A DNA stretch of 64,000 nt, from contig OY821745.1 in assembly GCA_963682055.1 (NCBI GenBank), positions 19,713,342-19,777,341 of the forward strand, written 5' to 3'. Every line of letters begins with the position of its first letter. Within the stretch, counting starts at the first letter, position 1. A program made the translations under genes and the position numbers. Below, in pieces: positions 1-13,900 of the stretch. This DNA comes from Primula veris (taxonomy: Eukaryota > Streptophyta > Magnoliopsida > Ericales > Primulaceae). The notes below the pieces were generated by a model. The model did not search any database. It was given only the letters and a program-made list of their open reading frames with translations, and had not been told where the DNA came from.

Positions 1-1923
1 TTTTTTTTATTTTTTTTGTAATTTTTTTTAAAATTTTGTGATTTTTTGTGATTTTTTCATTTTTTATAATTTTTTTGTGATTTTTTTATTTTCCTTGTGA
101 TTTTTTTTATTTTTTTTTATTTTTTGTGATTTTTGTGATTTTTTTTATTAAAATACATTTTTTTTTTAATTTTTACAATTTTTTGTGATTTATTTTCATT
201 TATTTTGAGATTTTTTGTATTTTATATAATTTTATATGTTTTTTTTCCATTTTTTATGAAATATGTGTATAACGTTTTGGTAAATAAATTAAATAATTAA
301 AAAGTGGTACCTATAGGGAATATGAAATTATGGAGGTACATAGGAGAAATATAATTTCAAAAATGGTAACTATTGGACATTAATTCGAGTATAAATATAG
401 AGCTCATGGGGAATAGGACATATTTTGAAGTATTAAAAAAACTTATCTTTAGGTAAATGTGCATGGGCAGACCTCGTGACCCTACAATTTACGAAAGTGA
501 AATGCCCACCAAAGTTGAGAATTGACCGAACGGGTCGGAGGATTGCCGTTAATAACATTAACAATTACCAAAATAAAAAAAAAAAAAATCATACTTTACA
601 TGCTTTTCTTGCGACTTTAATGGAAATATTTAAAAAAGTAATAAGTGACTATATAAAAAGATGCTAATGAACGACGCATGAATACGGGGACCGGTGTCTA
701 TATGACAAGACTCAAACATGTTAAAATTTAAAAATATAGGACGTAACTTGGTCTGGACACTATACTTAATAAATCATATAACTATATTTTATATATGTGC
801 CACATTTTCCACTTAACGAAACAACAATATTTGTCATACGTGTGATAGTTTTTTTTTGTGTAAAGTTAAAATTCGTGTTGTTATGAAAGTATACTATCAT
901 AAATTTTATAACTGTGTTATTCTGATCGAAGTGTTATGAAACAATAGGTTAATTTACGGTTTTCATATAAACCTACATTTGGAGAACTTTAGAAAGTTCA
1001 TATGTTATAATTTCTTCTTTTCTCCCTTCATATATGTTTAGGTAGTGGTATGCTGTAATCATTCTATTGTGTCTACTCTTCTCTCTCTCTAAAATAAAAG
1101 CTCCCTCTGTACCCTTAACTCTAGCCATCGCCTGCCTAGGAGTAGGGGAGTAGGGTGGTGCTTCGTCTCCCCTCTATCCCCGGACTTCATAAGATGGTAT
1201 TCCGATCACGTCTCCCTCTTGGATCCGGACTCATTTTCGGATCTTTTTTCCTTCTCACACTTTTCTCTACCTTACTGTTTCAAAAAATTAAAATAATATA
1301 AACCAGGAACCCCAATTGACTTGCTATTTACCATTGACTTTGTACTCCTAAATGATTTACCCTCTCTGTAATCAGGATGTTTTCCCTGATGTCTTAGTCT
1401 CGTTCAAGTCTACAATAAGAATGGATGAAGTCAAAGTTTCTGCAGTATATATATATACAAAACAAGTTTCATCGGGTTGAAGTTTGCTACATTATCGCTA
1501 TCCGCACGGTGAGATCTACCATAGCTTTTTTTAAATAACTACATGTGATAATTAAAACTCAACGGGACGGTGAGCAAAGCTTTAGCTAATCAGTATCTCA
1601 ATTCCCAAATATGAAGGATAAAGATTCCCTTAACAAATACCTAGCTAGTGCTTAATAGAGTTCATAACATAAAATCAGAGTGCGACAGCACGTCCACCAA
1701 ATCTAACTTTTTCTGAATCAAAACATTTCAGAATATTCCTATGGTTTCTACTGAAAATTAGGAAGAAAAACATTCCTATAGTTAATTATGTGAGCTACAA
1801 CCTCCAACCTGGTAAATAAACTTCTAAATTTTACATGCAACTTTTATAACTCTACTAAATTTCCTAAAAAATCGCTATATCAAAGAAAGTATATATCTAA
1901 ATTTGAGCATTCACACTAATCTT
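1..1923. other. Intergenic, 3' flank of the WAT1-related gene; T-rich start
   Basis: Bases 1-240 are low-complexity T-rich DNA in which a TTTTTGTGATTTTT-like unit recurs. From about 240 to 1923 the sequence is AT-rich and every reading frame is broken; I see no conserved protein segment and no RNA gene. The part next to 1923 should contain the 3' UTR of the minus-strand transporter gene, but I found no canonical AATAAA close to the stop codon. Confidence 0.6.
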
Positions 1924-4900
1924 CTAGCCTCTTCTTTCTTGACAGTTTTCCTCTGGTTTTTCATCAATTATAGTTTCTTCTGAAGATTCAAAATCAAAAT
2001 ATTCACCATATGATACCGCTGAAATACCATTCTGTAAACTAGCATTGCTTGTGGTACTTAGAGCAAGTTTGTTATCTTCACTAGATTTTGTTACTATGAT
2101 ATCTATCTTTCCGGACTTCTCTGCTTCCTGTGTGGGCACTAGTTGAGATAGCTTCTTCAGCTCTTTTCCCTTTCCCCATAAGACCATGTATAGTCCGCAC
2201 ACTATTACTCCAGCTCCTAGCACACTATCAAAATTACAGCGACATAAGCAAAATTAAAATCATCCCAAATTCAATAGAGTAAAATAGTATCTCGAATTTT
2301 CATCATCATGTAAACACGCCTAACATAATCAGGGACGAAACCAGAATTAAATGTGTGTATTTGCCAAAATTAATAAAAAACGCATAATATTTTCAAAGTA
2401 TAAAACCGGAAAAGCCGGATTTTTATACCTTTTTTACCCTCTTTTCTTATTTTTTTTAATTTTATTTTCTTAATTAAAATGCATTTGATTTCTATTTTTT
2501 TTCTTTTCGCACAATTTCGACTTTTCTTTTCAAACTCCAAAAAAAAACCCACAACAGTAATGCCACATGCAGTCATGTATAGATATATACGAACAATTAA
2601 ATATCTATTATACAATTTCATTATATTCACTTCAATTAAAATAAAAACTACCAATTTTTTTTTATTTATAAATTTTGTTTGCACTCGTCACTACTCTAAT
2701 TATTATTTTTGTTTAATTTTTTTAAACATGTGTGTTACGTGCCAACCTGATAAGTTGGCGTAAAATGTCTTTTATAATCGCTTGCATATGTTAATTTTTT
2801 AAGTATTATTTACATATTATCAGCACATACAAAATTATGTTATGTTATTGCACTAACAATATATAATTTTGGGATGTGATGCCAAAAAAAATATTTAAGG
2901 CGTTGCCAGAATACCGTATATATAAATTATTATGAAAAATATTAATAAAAAAAATTATTTTTCGAAATTGTCGGGTTGACGCGGAAACCCCTGGTCATAT
3001 GGAGGTGCCGCCCCTGAACATAATATCGCAAGGGGCGAAGCCAGGATTGGTTTATGTGGGGTGCCAGAATTTACATAAACTACAAAATTAAGTCAAATAA
3101 AAAAAATGATTGGCGTCAAATCATTGATTTTAACATATTTTAGTGAAAATAAATGGTCAAAAGTTAAAAGAATCGTAATTTTCGGAATTATAAAGGGTGC
3201 CGTCACATCTGATGACATGTACTCAGCTTCCCCTACAAATCTACATCATCTAATTATATGGCTTCATGTATGTAAATACACAAACAGATATACCTTCCTA
3301 CATGTAACTTCTCATTCAATACCAAGGACCCAGCAATTGCTACAAGCACGAGCATCAAAGGGTTAAAAACCGAGACAAACAAGGGACCCCTCATTTGTAC
3401 ACACCAAGCTTTCAAGGTGAACGTTACTCCTGAACCCACTATTCCCTGCAAAATAAACACTAAGCAAATATAACCGAAATTATTAAATTAAACATAATTT
3501 TCACAAAGACCCGAAACCTTTTCTAGAAGGCTCATATGGCATTACAAATATATGTAAACACGACCATACCATACCGTATAAGAGACACTGAGGAGTCTGA
3601 TGTCCCATCCCATTTTCCACCGGCTCCAATTGGATCTCTCCATACAAAGTGCAAAAACAATGGCCTGGATTGATCCCATGATCATCATCAAAGCTGTGCT
3701 CGAATACGGACAAGGATACTCTTTCAACATCTTTGCCTGGGCAAAAAAAAGTAATCAAGCAAATAAACCATTAGAAGATTTGATATGTCATGCTTCAGCA
3801 CACTATCAGTATCATGGGTCTAGAACATAAGCTATGCAATTACCCTATATTTCCATTTAACTTCAACATAGAAGACTCACTTTTCAGGATACATATTGTC
3901 ATCAAATGGTATTAATTGAACGAAAAGTTGATGCAGTATCTATATACTAATAACTTTTGAAATTCATATACTAGATCTATGTACTGAAATTCTGCACATA
4001 TATCTTTCGTATAAGTAATAAATTCAAAACCGATTCTAGTAATTTGTTACATCTTTGAAGAAATTTTATAATAAAAATCATATCGATACCACCCTAGGAG
4101 ATAGAATTTAATAAAAGAAGTAAAGAAATAAGCATCTTGTCCTCCACACACCGATTTTATATATTTTTTTTCTCCATGAACTTATTTCTTTTCGTTTTAG
4201 TATCCCCAACTTTCACCTTTGTGTCCTTCCTACTATACTTGTCGCACGATTTAGTACCATGCCATAAAATGTTGGATGAAAGCATGTCGTGGCAGTGACG
4301 CCATCATTGCCATGCATTTTCGTTGGAGAAATTAGCCTTATTGTCATTTTCATCATTGCCATGTCATCATTTTAACCAACACTTAACGGTGGGTGACTAA
4401 ATCGCGAGACATAATAGAGTAACAGATACACAACGAGATATGTTTACTCGAGGGGATTAGAGCAAAAATGATTGTACGAAGAGCGGACAAAAGCATATAA
4501 ACCCCTCCATTCAGGAAGAAAATAGAATCAGTCCAACAATTCAAAATGTAAAAGTATATACTACAATAAAATGTTAGGATAACAAGAGAGACAATGTTGC
4601 TATCTTGATTAAAGTGAGTATTGCTAAATTTAGCAAGAGTGCACCAACATAATATGCTGCTAAATTTACAAACTCTATATATAAGTGTATGCAGTTTATC
4701 AGTTGAACTATACACGCATTATAACCTGCACTGTATACAATTCATCTGGAACCTTATAACTTGAACTTTTTTAACGATATCAGTCCAACCGAATTTATAA
4801 CATGGACTAGATACATGTTATAACTTGAATTACATAATATTTTTAACTTGAACTATATGTATGTGTTATGGAAATGAACGTGAATGTATACATATTTCTA

Positions 4901-7900
4901 CCCTGATTGTATACAAATGTGTATATGAAGTGTATACAAATATTTAACAGAAGTATATACAAATGTTTAGTAGAAGTATTTAAATATGAACCTGAAGTGC
5001 ATACATGTGTAATAGAAGTGTATACATAAGTGTTTCTTAACTGGAGACAAATGTATAACTAAAGTAAAAATACAGTTTATAGTTTATACCATGTTACTAA
5101 TTATACATGTTTATGCTATCATGTACTATCCACCAAACAAACATGGGCAAAATGTATACACATGTGCATATGATGATATGAAATGTATACACAAGTATAC
5201 ACAGGAGGGGGGAATAATTTATAAACCTATGTTTTTATTGTGTTTTGTTAACTAAAGTCCACCAAAGTGTATATAGTACAAAAATCCGTTAGAGTAATGG
5301 ATATGTTTTTTAATAGCGATATAACGTTTTAAAATAAAAATATATTAGAGGTAAAAATATTTGAACCCACGACCTCTATCACTTAAAACAAAAACTAATC
5401 CACTAGACTAGTACTATAAGTTTAAATATTTACATTATATATTATATATCTAAAACAGATACATACATATATATATATATACATATACATACATATATAT
5501 ATACATATATATATAACTTACCTGGACGGGGTCTATGAGTGATCAGTAAGACTCATGGCCTAGGTTGATGACCTCCATTGCACTTAGGAGGGGTGTCTGC
5601 CTAAGATTAGCCGAAGTGGCTAAGTCTATGTCATAATTTGTGTTAGCGGGGCCTGCGTTCGTGCGGCCTCTACCCAATTCTAGTAAAAACTAACCTTAAT
5701 TTTTGTAATCGAAATGCTGTTATGTTGCATTCTGTTGTAAGGAGTTCAATAGTCTGCTTTATAAAAGCAAAAGATATCATAAATACTAAGTCATTTAATA
5801 TACATATATATATATACATATATACATATATATATATACATATATATATATATACATATATATATATATGCTTGAAAATAAGTCGGAAAAAATATTTTTT
5901 AATTATTGTTCTGGACTAAGGGGGGCGCTTGACCCCCCTTGCACACACAAGGGCTCTTCCATGAGTAGACCTGAAGTAAGTGTATTCATGTGTACTTGAA
6001 GTGTACACAGTGACGGAGCCAGAAATTATGTTCAGCGGGGGCACGCTTAAAACATAAGTTAACTATTTTTTTAATAGCTAAAAAACGATTGTAAAGATGG
6101 AATTTTTTTTTTGTTAGAATAAGGATACCATTACAAGTCTTTAGTTTTGCTATTGAACATGTTTGTATCATACGCGAAAATTAATCCATTAGAATTCCTT
6201 TTTTTCTAAATACATTCTTGAAGAAACCAAAAATATGTGTAATGATTTTAATAACTATTTTGGTCTAAGCAAGAAATTACTAGTCAATAATGTAATAAAT
6301 AAGAGAAATTATAAATTAATCTGTTATTAAATACGTTAATGGTAGAAACCAGGGGTGGACCCAAGGGGTGGCTGGGGGTAGCGGTGGCCACCCGACGACG
6401 ATTTTTATTTTTTTTTGATGTGTAATTTAAGTTTTTCTAAGACATGTACATTGATAGTCCTTCTAATTAAACAAAAGAGTTGTTGGTGTAGTGATAAAAT
6501 TGGATTTAAACCTATGTTTTTAATGTGTTTTGTTAACTAAAGTCCACCAAAGTGTATATAGTACAAAAATCTGTTAGAGTAATGGATATGTTTTTGTAAT
6601 AGCGATATAACGTTCTAAAATAAAAATAAATTAGAGGTAAAAATATTTGAACCCACAACCTCTATCACTTAAAACAAAAACTAATCCACTAGACTAGTAC
6701 TATAAGTTTAAATATTTACATTATATATTATATATCTAAAACATATACATACATACATATATATATATATATGCTTGAAAATAAGTCGGAAAAAATATTT
6801 TTTAATTATTGTTCTGGACTAAGGGGGGCACTTGACCCCCCTTGCACACACAAGGGCTCTTCTATGAGTAGACCTGAAGTAAGTGTATTCATGTGTACTG
6901 GAAGTGTAGACAGTGACGGAGCCAGAAATTATGTTCAGCGGGGGCACGCTTAAAACATAAGTTAACTATCTTTTTAATAGCTAAAAAACGATTGTAAAGA
7001 TGGAATATTTTTTTTGTTAGAATAAGGATACCATTACAAGTCTTTAGCTTTGCTATTGAACATGTTTGTATCATAGGCGAAAAATTAATCCATTAGAATT
7101 CCTTTTTTTCTGAATACATTCTTGAAGAAACCAAAAATATGTGTAATGATTTTAATAACTATTTTCGTCTAAGCAAGAAATTACTAGTCAATAATGTAAT
7201 AAATAAGAGAAATTATAAATTAATCCGTTATTAAATACGTTAATGGTAGAAACCCGGGGCGGACCCATGTGGTGGCTGGGGGTAGCGGTGGCCACCCGAC
7301 GACGATTTTCATTTTTTTTTTATGTGTAATTTAAGTTTTTCTAAGACATGTACATTGATGGTCCTCCTAATTAAACAAAAAAGTTGTTGGTGCAGTGATA
7401 AAATTGGATTTAAGGTAGTAGAATGTTAGAAGTTCAAATCATGTTAATTATTTTTTATTTAAAATTTTCTGTTTCTTACCTTTAAATTACCAAATTTCGT
7501 AAATGACTATTGTATTCTGCCAAACAAGATTACTTAAAAAACTATTTTATTGCCCAGTATCATTTGTTTTAACTTCATATTAATTTTATGATACGTTAAA
7601 CATAGAAAAAAAATCTTTATTTTTTTATTATAACCTATTTATTTTATTTTCTATTCGACATATTTTTTACACCCCGATCCCAAAAAAAAATCATTCTGGT
7701 TCCGCACCTGGTAGAAACCAAATATTTTATCGACACGTGCCTACTAAATTTGATTGTATACAAATAAGACAATTTTAGAGTGTCTAGCAACAAAAGTTGC
7801 AATATATAGTCATTTGAGTGATTTTTCATGTATTAGTTTGTATGATAAAAAAATAAATGCGTATTTGGGTTAAACTTCATGTCATAAACTATAAAAGGAA

Positions 7901-10900
7901 AACAAAACTAAGCAAAGAAATTTAATAAGGCATAAAATAAGTCTGATGGTATAAAGAAAGGAAAAGGTTAAAAAAGAAAAAAATGTTGCTGGGTTTTGAA
8001 CTTTAGCCTATAGAAGTCAAGGAAAGATTTTTTACCATATAGTGTAAGATACATAATAACAAGTATTTACAATATATATTACTGATTAAAAATCCAACGG
8101 GGCACAAGCCCCTAATAGACTTGAGTTGGCTCCGCCCCTGAGTGTAGAGATACGAGTACATAAAATGTATACACGTGTATACCTAAAGTGTATGCATACG
8201 CATATTTGAAAAGTATACCGATCATGTTCACCTTAATTATATACATGTGTGAACGAAGTGTGCATCATTGTATTATAATAAGTTAAAACAAGATAAATGA
8301 GCCTATCCAATTTTGTCCAATTTTTTCAAAAATATCATCACTATGTTTTAATAATTACCAATATAACTCGTCTAATTAATTAACAATTTGTACTCACTAT
8401 ATTTTTCTAATTACGGATGTATCCTAAATTAATTAACAATTCGTTTTAACATGTATAACTACAATAAATGATACCAAATCTGAATATTATATTCAAAATA
8501 AAATATATTACAAGATTTATGCCATTACGCGTCTCACACGTAACGTGTGGGTAATTTTTACTAATATATATACACACACATATATATATATATATATATA
8601 CTTTATTTGGTTTTTGTGATATTTGGATTGTTGTGATTTCCCCCCTATTTAATAGTTTTTTGATAAATTTCGGTTACTTTTTGACTTTTTCCAACCTTTC
8701 AACTCTTTCGCAATTTTTTCTCATTTTTGTGTGTTTTTCTGAGTATGTTTTCTTGCCTTTTGGCCATTTCCCGAGTTTTTTGTGGATTATGCTTTTTATA
8801 GTTTTAGTACTTTTTTTTTATCATTGTTGTAGAATATTGTTGGCCATCTTGGTGCTTAGTCCATGGACTTTACTTAAGGCCTAAATTGAGCTTCATAAGT
8901 CTTGTAATCCTGCCATTAGTTTTTTTTTTTTAACTTGAAAACTCTGAATAAACCATGCGTATGTTATCTTGACTGTGTATGAATTAACTAGCATGTTTGT
9001 TTGGTATCATTTGTAATATGTATACTACTTGCTATTTATTTGATCTGTTCATATGATACCATTGTTTAGTAAATAAAAACAAGTTCAGTATATGCAAAAG
9101 TATGCAACTACTACAAGAACACATGTTATATATTAAAATTGAATAATATATGTCCTGTAACTTATGTAAACGTAGTAATATGCATCTGACGGACTGAAAA
9201 TGGTATATACTAAAAACAGTAGTACTAATTTGTAACTCGCTGTTAACTATGGACTGTACTGTTAATTATATGGACCAAACTGTAACTTGCATGAAAATAC
9301 GGATTGAACATGTAATAACGCTGTAAATTGTAATAAGGACTGTCCTGAAATTACACGCGTGATCCTGTAATATCAATTGCATGTAAAACAACATACATGG
9401 TTAATAAATAGCAATATTCGGTCAATATACAACCACCCACATGCATGTATATTAATTAAAGGCACATGAATAAAATTACATATTAATTGAATTAATTTAT
9501 AAATTACCATGTTAATAATCACTACCATGTTGATATTTTTTATGTATGAACAAACATAATTGATTGTGAGGTTTAATCCAATCAAATATATTGATATCGA
9601 CCAGACGATTTCGATATTCAATAATAAAATTTACGAAATCAAATATTTTCACATTTAAGTTGGAAAAAATATGAAACTTCCCCAACTAGACTCACATATT
9701 TGGATAGGATGTGAAGGAAAGATATATGCGGAAGTCAATATCCTAATGAGGTCAGGTTTTAAGTGGCATTCGTGCCCTCCACCATCATCGTCTTTCCTGA
9801 TCATGTTCAGGTAGAGCTAGCGAAAGTGGTTGACTAAATCATAGTTTCCTCGAGTGTGTTTATATAGTGATGTTTGTTTCACCAAATTTGTTTCTCACTA
9901 TCGAGCTGTCGTTCAATCAATGAGAACCTATTCACATGAGAAGCAAACTAATTGTTTTCGAACATGTCGTTTTGAAACAAACTTTGTGCTTTTGCAAACC
10001 ATAAACATATAAACCAGTCGTTTTAGATGATAACTAATCCAAAACTCTCAACACATGTTGGATGCCATCTGTGATGAGAAAATCGCAAAGCATACTTGCA
10101 AAATGAATGTTTAGGTGAGCTATTTTCTAACACTATATGTTAGTCATCCAGATGTGTGAACATATGATGCCCAATTTTTTTTATGCCATCTTTGATAAGT
10201 ATAACACAAGTTTGTTATTACTCACTATGTGAAGACTAAGGCATTGTCGTATTTTGTTGAGTCATAAAAATATTTGAGAAACAAGTGTTATCTCATATAG
10301 CTCATGAAAGAATTGATTTTTTTTTACATAACCTCCACTCAATACGACCAAAAGCGTATTTTAGAGAAGTTGAAATGTTTTCTAAGTGGTTTCTACAATA
10401 TTTTTTAAAGCATTTAAAGTTACCTTATCATTTCGCATGTCGTCGATTGATAAATGATTTAGATGCTAAGACATGACTGTCTGTACTATCATTCGTCTTT
10501 CGTCAATTGATAAGAGCATTTTGATATTGTTGCATTGACCGGATGAGATATTCTCGGGTCAAAAGACGATGCTTGATTTATAATCACATCGCTAATCTTT
10601 TAGGAGATAATTTTGTGATTAATCCAAAATCTATGCCATTAATTCTCTATTTGAAAGACTAATATGTGTAAAGATTACAAAAATGGACTCGTAGAATTCT
10701 TGTAAAGAATTGAATGAGTTATTATGGACTTATCCAACCATAAGACGGACCATAAATATAAATGGTTATAGTTGATGCATTGACAATGATGTCACATTTT
10801 ATTGTTGTTCACAGAAATGCAGCACTTTCCAAACTCTTAGCCCTATCGATCATTAAATTGATAGCTCCTGATCCGGATTATCCTGAAAAGTCTAGTCGAC

Positions 10901-13900
10901 TTGATAATACCGAAGAGTAAGAATCGAAATTTCGATTTGAATTACTTGAGTTTGGGAATTGAAATTAAACATCATGTTGATTATGTTCAGACCCAAATGG
11001 ACTCATGAATAGTTTGATGATGCTACTGCAAATGATTGCATGCACTTCTTGATTTTGCGTACCAAGATTTATATTTCTGTGTGTGGTTATGCTATTTTGC
11101 TGTATTGGTCCGTTATGAGGCCTATAAACACTCAAACACCATATGCGTACCAGCTGGTTACTGGTTATAAGTCAGAAGTCTCATATTAACGCGTGTTTTG
11201 AGTGCTTAATTAATATTTTGATTGAACCGCTATATCGTTAAAAATATGAACCTCTGAATAAGTCCATTATAAATCACATGCCTATCATTTGATAGAGTAA
11301 ACTTGGCAAGCGATTTCTTTACCGCATGATATGCGAAAGTGACGTCGCTAAGACTGTTCTCCCCGTTAATAGGGGGAGATTTGCACGTTACCGTTGATAA
11401 GGAACGACTTGAAGTAACGTGGCATAACCCACTCAGTCTTAGCTTGACCCCAAAACTGCAGTTAGTGATAGACATAGACTCTCTCAAGTCTAACTAAATG
11501 CCAGGTGCATTTAATGACTTTATGAGATGTCACAAGATCATTTATACCTGCTGAAAAATACTTGCAAGGATAGACGTCCCTATTAGATGTCGTGTTCCTG
11601 TCATAACATGTTGCTTTGGCCGAACCCGCCAAGCAAAAGACGCTGCCGTCGACATCATTTTGTCGTCCTTCCCAAGATACGAGTAAGTTGACTGGTTTTT
11701 AATTTGTTCAGCCCCATAGGTGGTGAACTGAAACTCGTTTGTCGTACGAGATTGTAAAGGATCAAGAAGATGTTTGATTCCTTCACATCCTGAGAGTCTC
11801 GAATATCTATCGATCATGATATCTTAGATGATATTGAAGCGAAACGAGATTGTCATTGATTACTTATTCATATATTCGGTGACGATCGATGATATGAGCA
11901 AATGATGACAGAGAAACATGTACCGTTTCCCAAAGTCAACATAGAATAGACTGGCCTAATGGGAACTTGCAATCCAAGTGAAGTTCCTTAGCGAAAGGAG
12001 TGTTCAGACTAGTAACTCCAACACCACCCAAAGTTAAACTGTTTTGTTTATTTTGGTATACGGAAGGAAGAGTGATGAGAATAATGAAATTGTACAATGC
12101 TCGCCTTATAGGGCAAGCCTTCTCTCACACCTTAGAATTGATTACGATATAGTTTATTTACTCGTACTGGGCATTATATGTTCCACTACTTTATCAATTT
12201 AGTAGTTTCCAGAAAACTGAGTATGTAGCTATGAATGTGGTCATGTTTTATCTCTATGGGGATTTAGACAAAAAGATGTAGATGAAGGTCCATGTGTGAC
12301 TTCATATACTTAAATCAAGTAGTTCTTGACCACGGAACACGATCTCAATTGACCGAGATGTTCACTGTATGAATTAATATAATTCGAGCGGATGTAGTAT
12401 ACCCGTCTAAGTGAGTACTTGGTCAACTTGGGATATTTGAACAAGTATTATGCCCTTCCATGTTATGAAGCAATCCACATTTTGGATTTGCCTTTCGAGA
12501 TAAAGGATCTTGGGAAGACATGGTAGTGACTTGGCCTGATGATCGAATCCCATAAAGATTGAATCTAAGTCCATGATTCAGACTACATCCAGAAGGTGTT
12601 ATGACGCTTTAGTCATTGGGACGCTAAGTCGTCAAATTCTTCCATGATTGTTCGACCACTAGACATTGATATAGACTCGGTCCGTGCCTAATGAGACAAT
12701 AAAGAGATATTGAACCATTATTTTCATATCTAAGTACAATAAGAGGATCGTTGTACTTGGTCTAACGTGCTAGAACGAACATCTTGTCTATTGTGAATGG
12801 TATAGCTCGACACAACATCGCGCTAACACGCTGCCATCGAAATGGCAAAAAAGACATTTTCCCATTACCTTAAGGTAACTGTGGACGAGGGATTGTCTTA
12901 TCCCATTGCGTCATCGAGTGTACCTAGCCCATTTTGTACTCGAATTAACGCAACCCTTTTTCAGTTATACCGATGCCGATTACTTATCAGACCCGCATAA
13001 GAGATATTTCTAGTATGGTTATGTCTTTACCATTGGGAATAGGCGATATATTGGAGGTCTTGTTAAGAGTTCAAATGAATTACTCTGATCTACTCATGCT
13101 CTATGAGACAACTAGACAGTGTGTATGACTTCAAACTAGTATTAACCATATTTGAATTACATATGCTATTTCTCACGATCAAGATGAAACACTTGTCATA
13201 TTTGAGGACAACTTGTTGTTATAAATCAACAGAGATATATCTATATTATGCTATTTAACATTTCCCGCCGAAATAAATCTGAAGTTTAAGAGCATACAGT
13301 TGAATGCTCGTTATATTCCACGTTAAATTTTCTTGCATTCAGTCATGTGCAAGTAAATGAAATATCCAGACGAATGTTCATACTATTTCTTGGAATATGA
13401 AATCCTTGCACTCAGTCGTGTGCAAGTGAGAGGGAGCATCCAGATGAATACTTATTTCAGTAATTACTACTTAGTCGAAATCATCGCACCCTGCCGTGTG
13501 TAAGTGAGTGAGAGCGTCCAGTCGCATGCTCGTGTACTCTTTTTGTCCTTAGACCAAAGTTTTTTTCACAAGATTTTTAGCGAGACACGTTCCCATCATA
13601 TCTCACTTAAGATTGTCGAAATTAAGGGGAGTATCATGTTGTATATTTTTTACCACTGTGTACTCTTTTACCCTTCGGCCAGAGGTTTTTCCCACTGGGT
13701 TTACTCTGTCAAGGTTTTGATGAAACACCTGTTTTGTGATTGATCCCCTACTACTACCACTGTTGCACTCTTTTTCTTTCGATCGGAGATTTTCCCATTG
13801 GATTTGCTTTTACAAGGTTTTGATGAGGCACACTGTTTTGTGGTTAGTTACTTAGATATGTCAGCCTATATCATTCGGCTACACAGTTCCTCCTAGGTAC

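Larger units (their letters stand above)
5222..7413. repeat. Tandem segmental duplication
   Basis: Copy 1 spans about 5222-6506 and copy 2 about 6507-7413. They match closely over the non-repetitive parts (TTTGAACCCAC block, AAATAAGTCGGAAAAAATA block, GACGGAGCCAGAAATTATG block). Copy 2 lacks about 350 bp (near 5505-5860) between two (TA)n tracts, probably lost by microsatellite recombination. The join reads ATTGGATTTAAACCTATG at 6498-6515. Copy 1 carries left halves of the hAT element and its nested MITE without their right ends, so the duplication came after both insertions. Confidence 0.85.

Noticed and set aside
3029..3200. Second complete hAT-like MITE next to the one in intron 6
   Set aside because: The left end is convincing, but the candidate right end near 3207 has no matching 8-bp duplication.
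7388..7440. tRNA gene
   Set aside because: Only A- and B-box-like strings are present; no acceptor stem or cloverleaf pairing, and it lies inside a MITE.
8633..8884. 83-codon hydrophobic open frame as a small membrane protein
   Set aside because: T-rich low-complexity translation in intron 4 that runs into the copia-A1 LTR.
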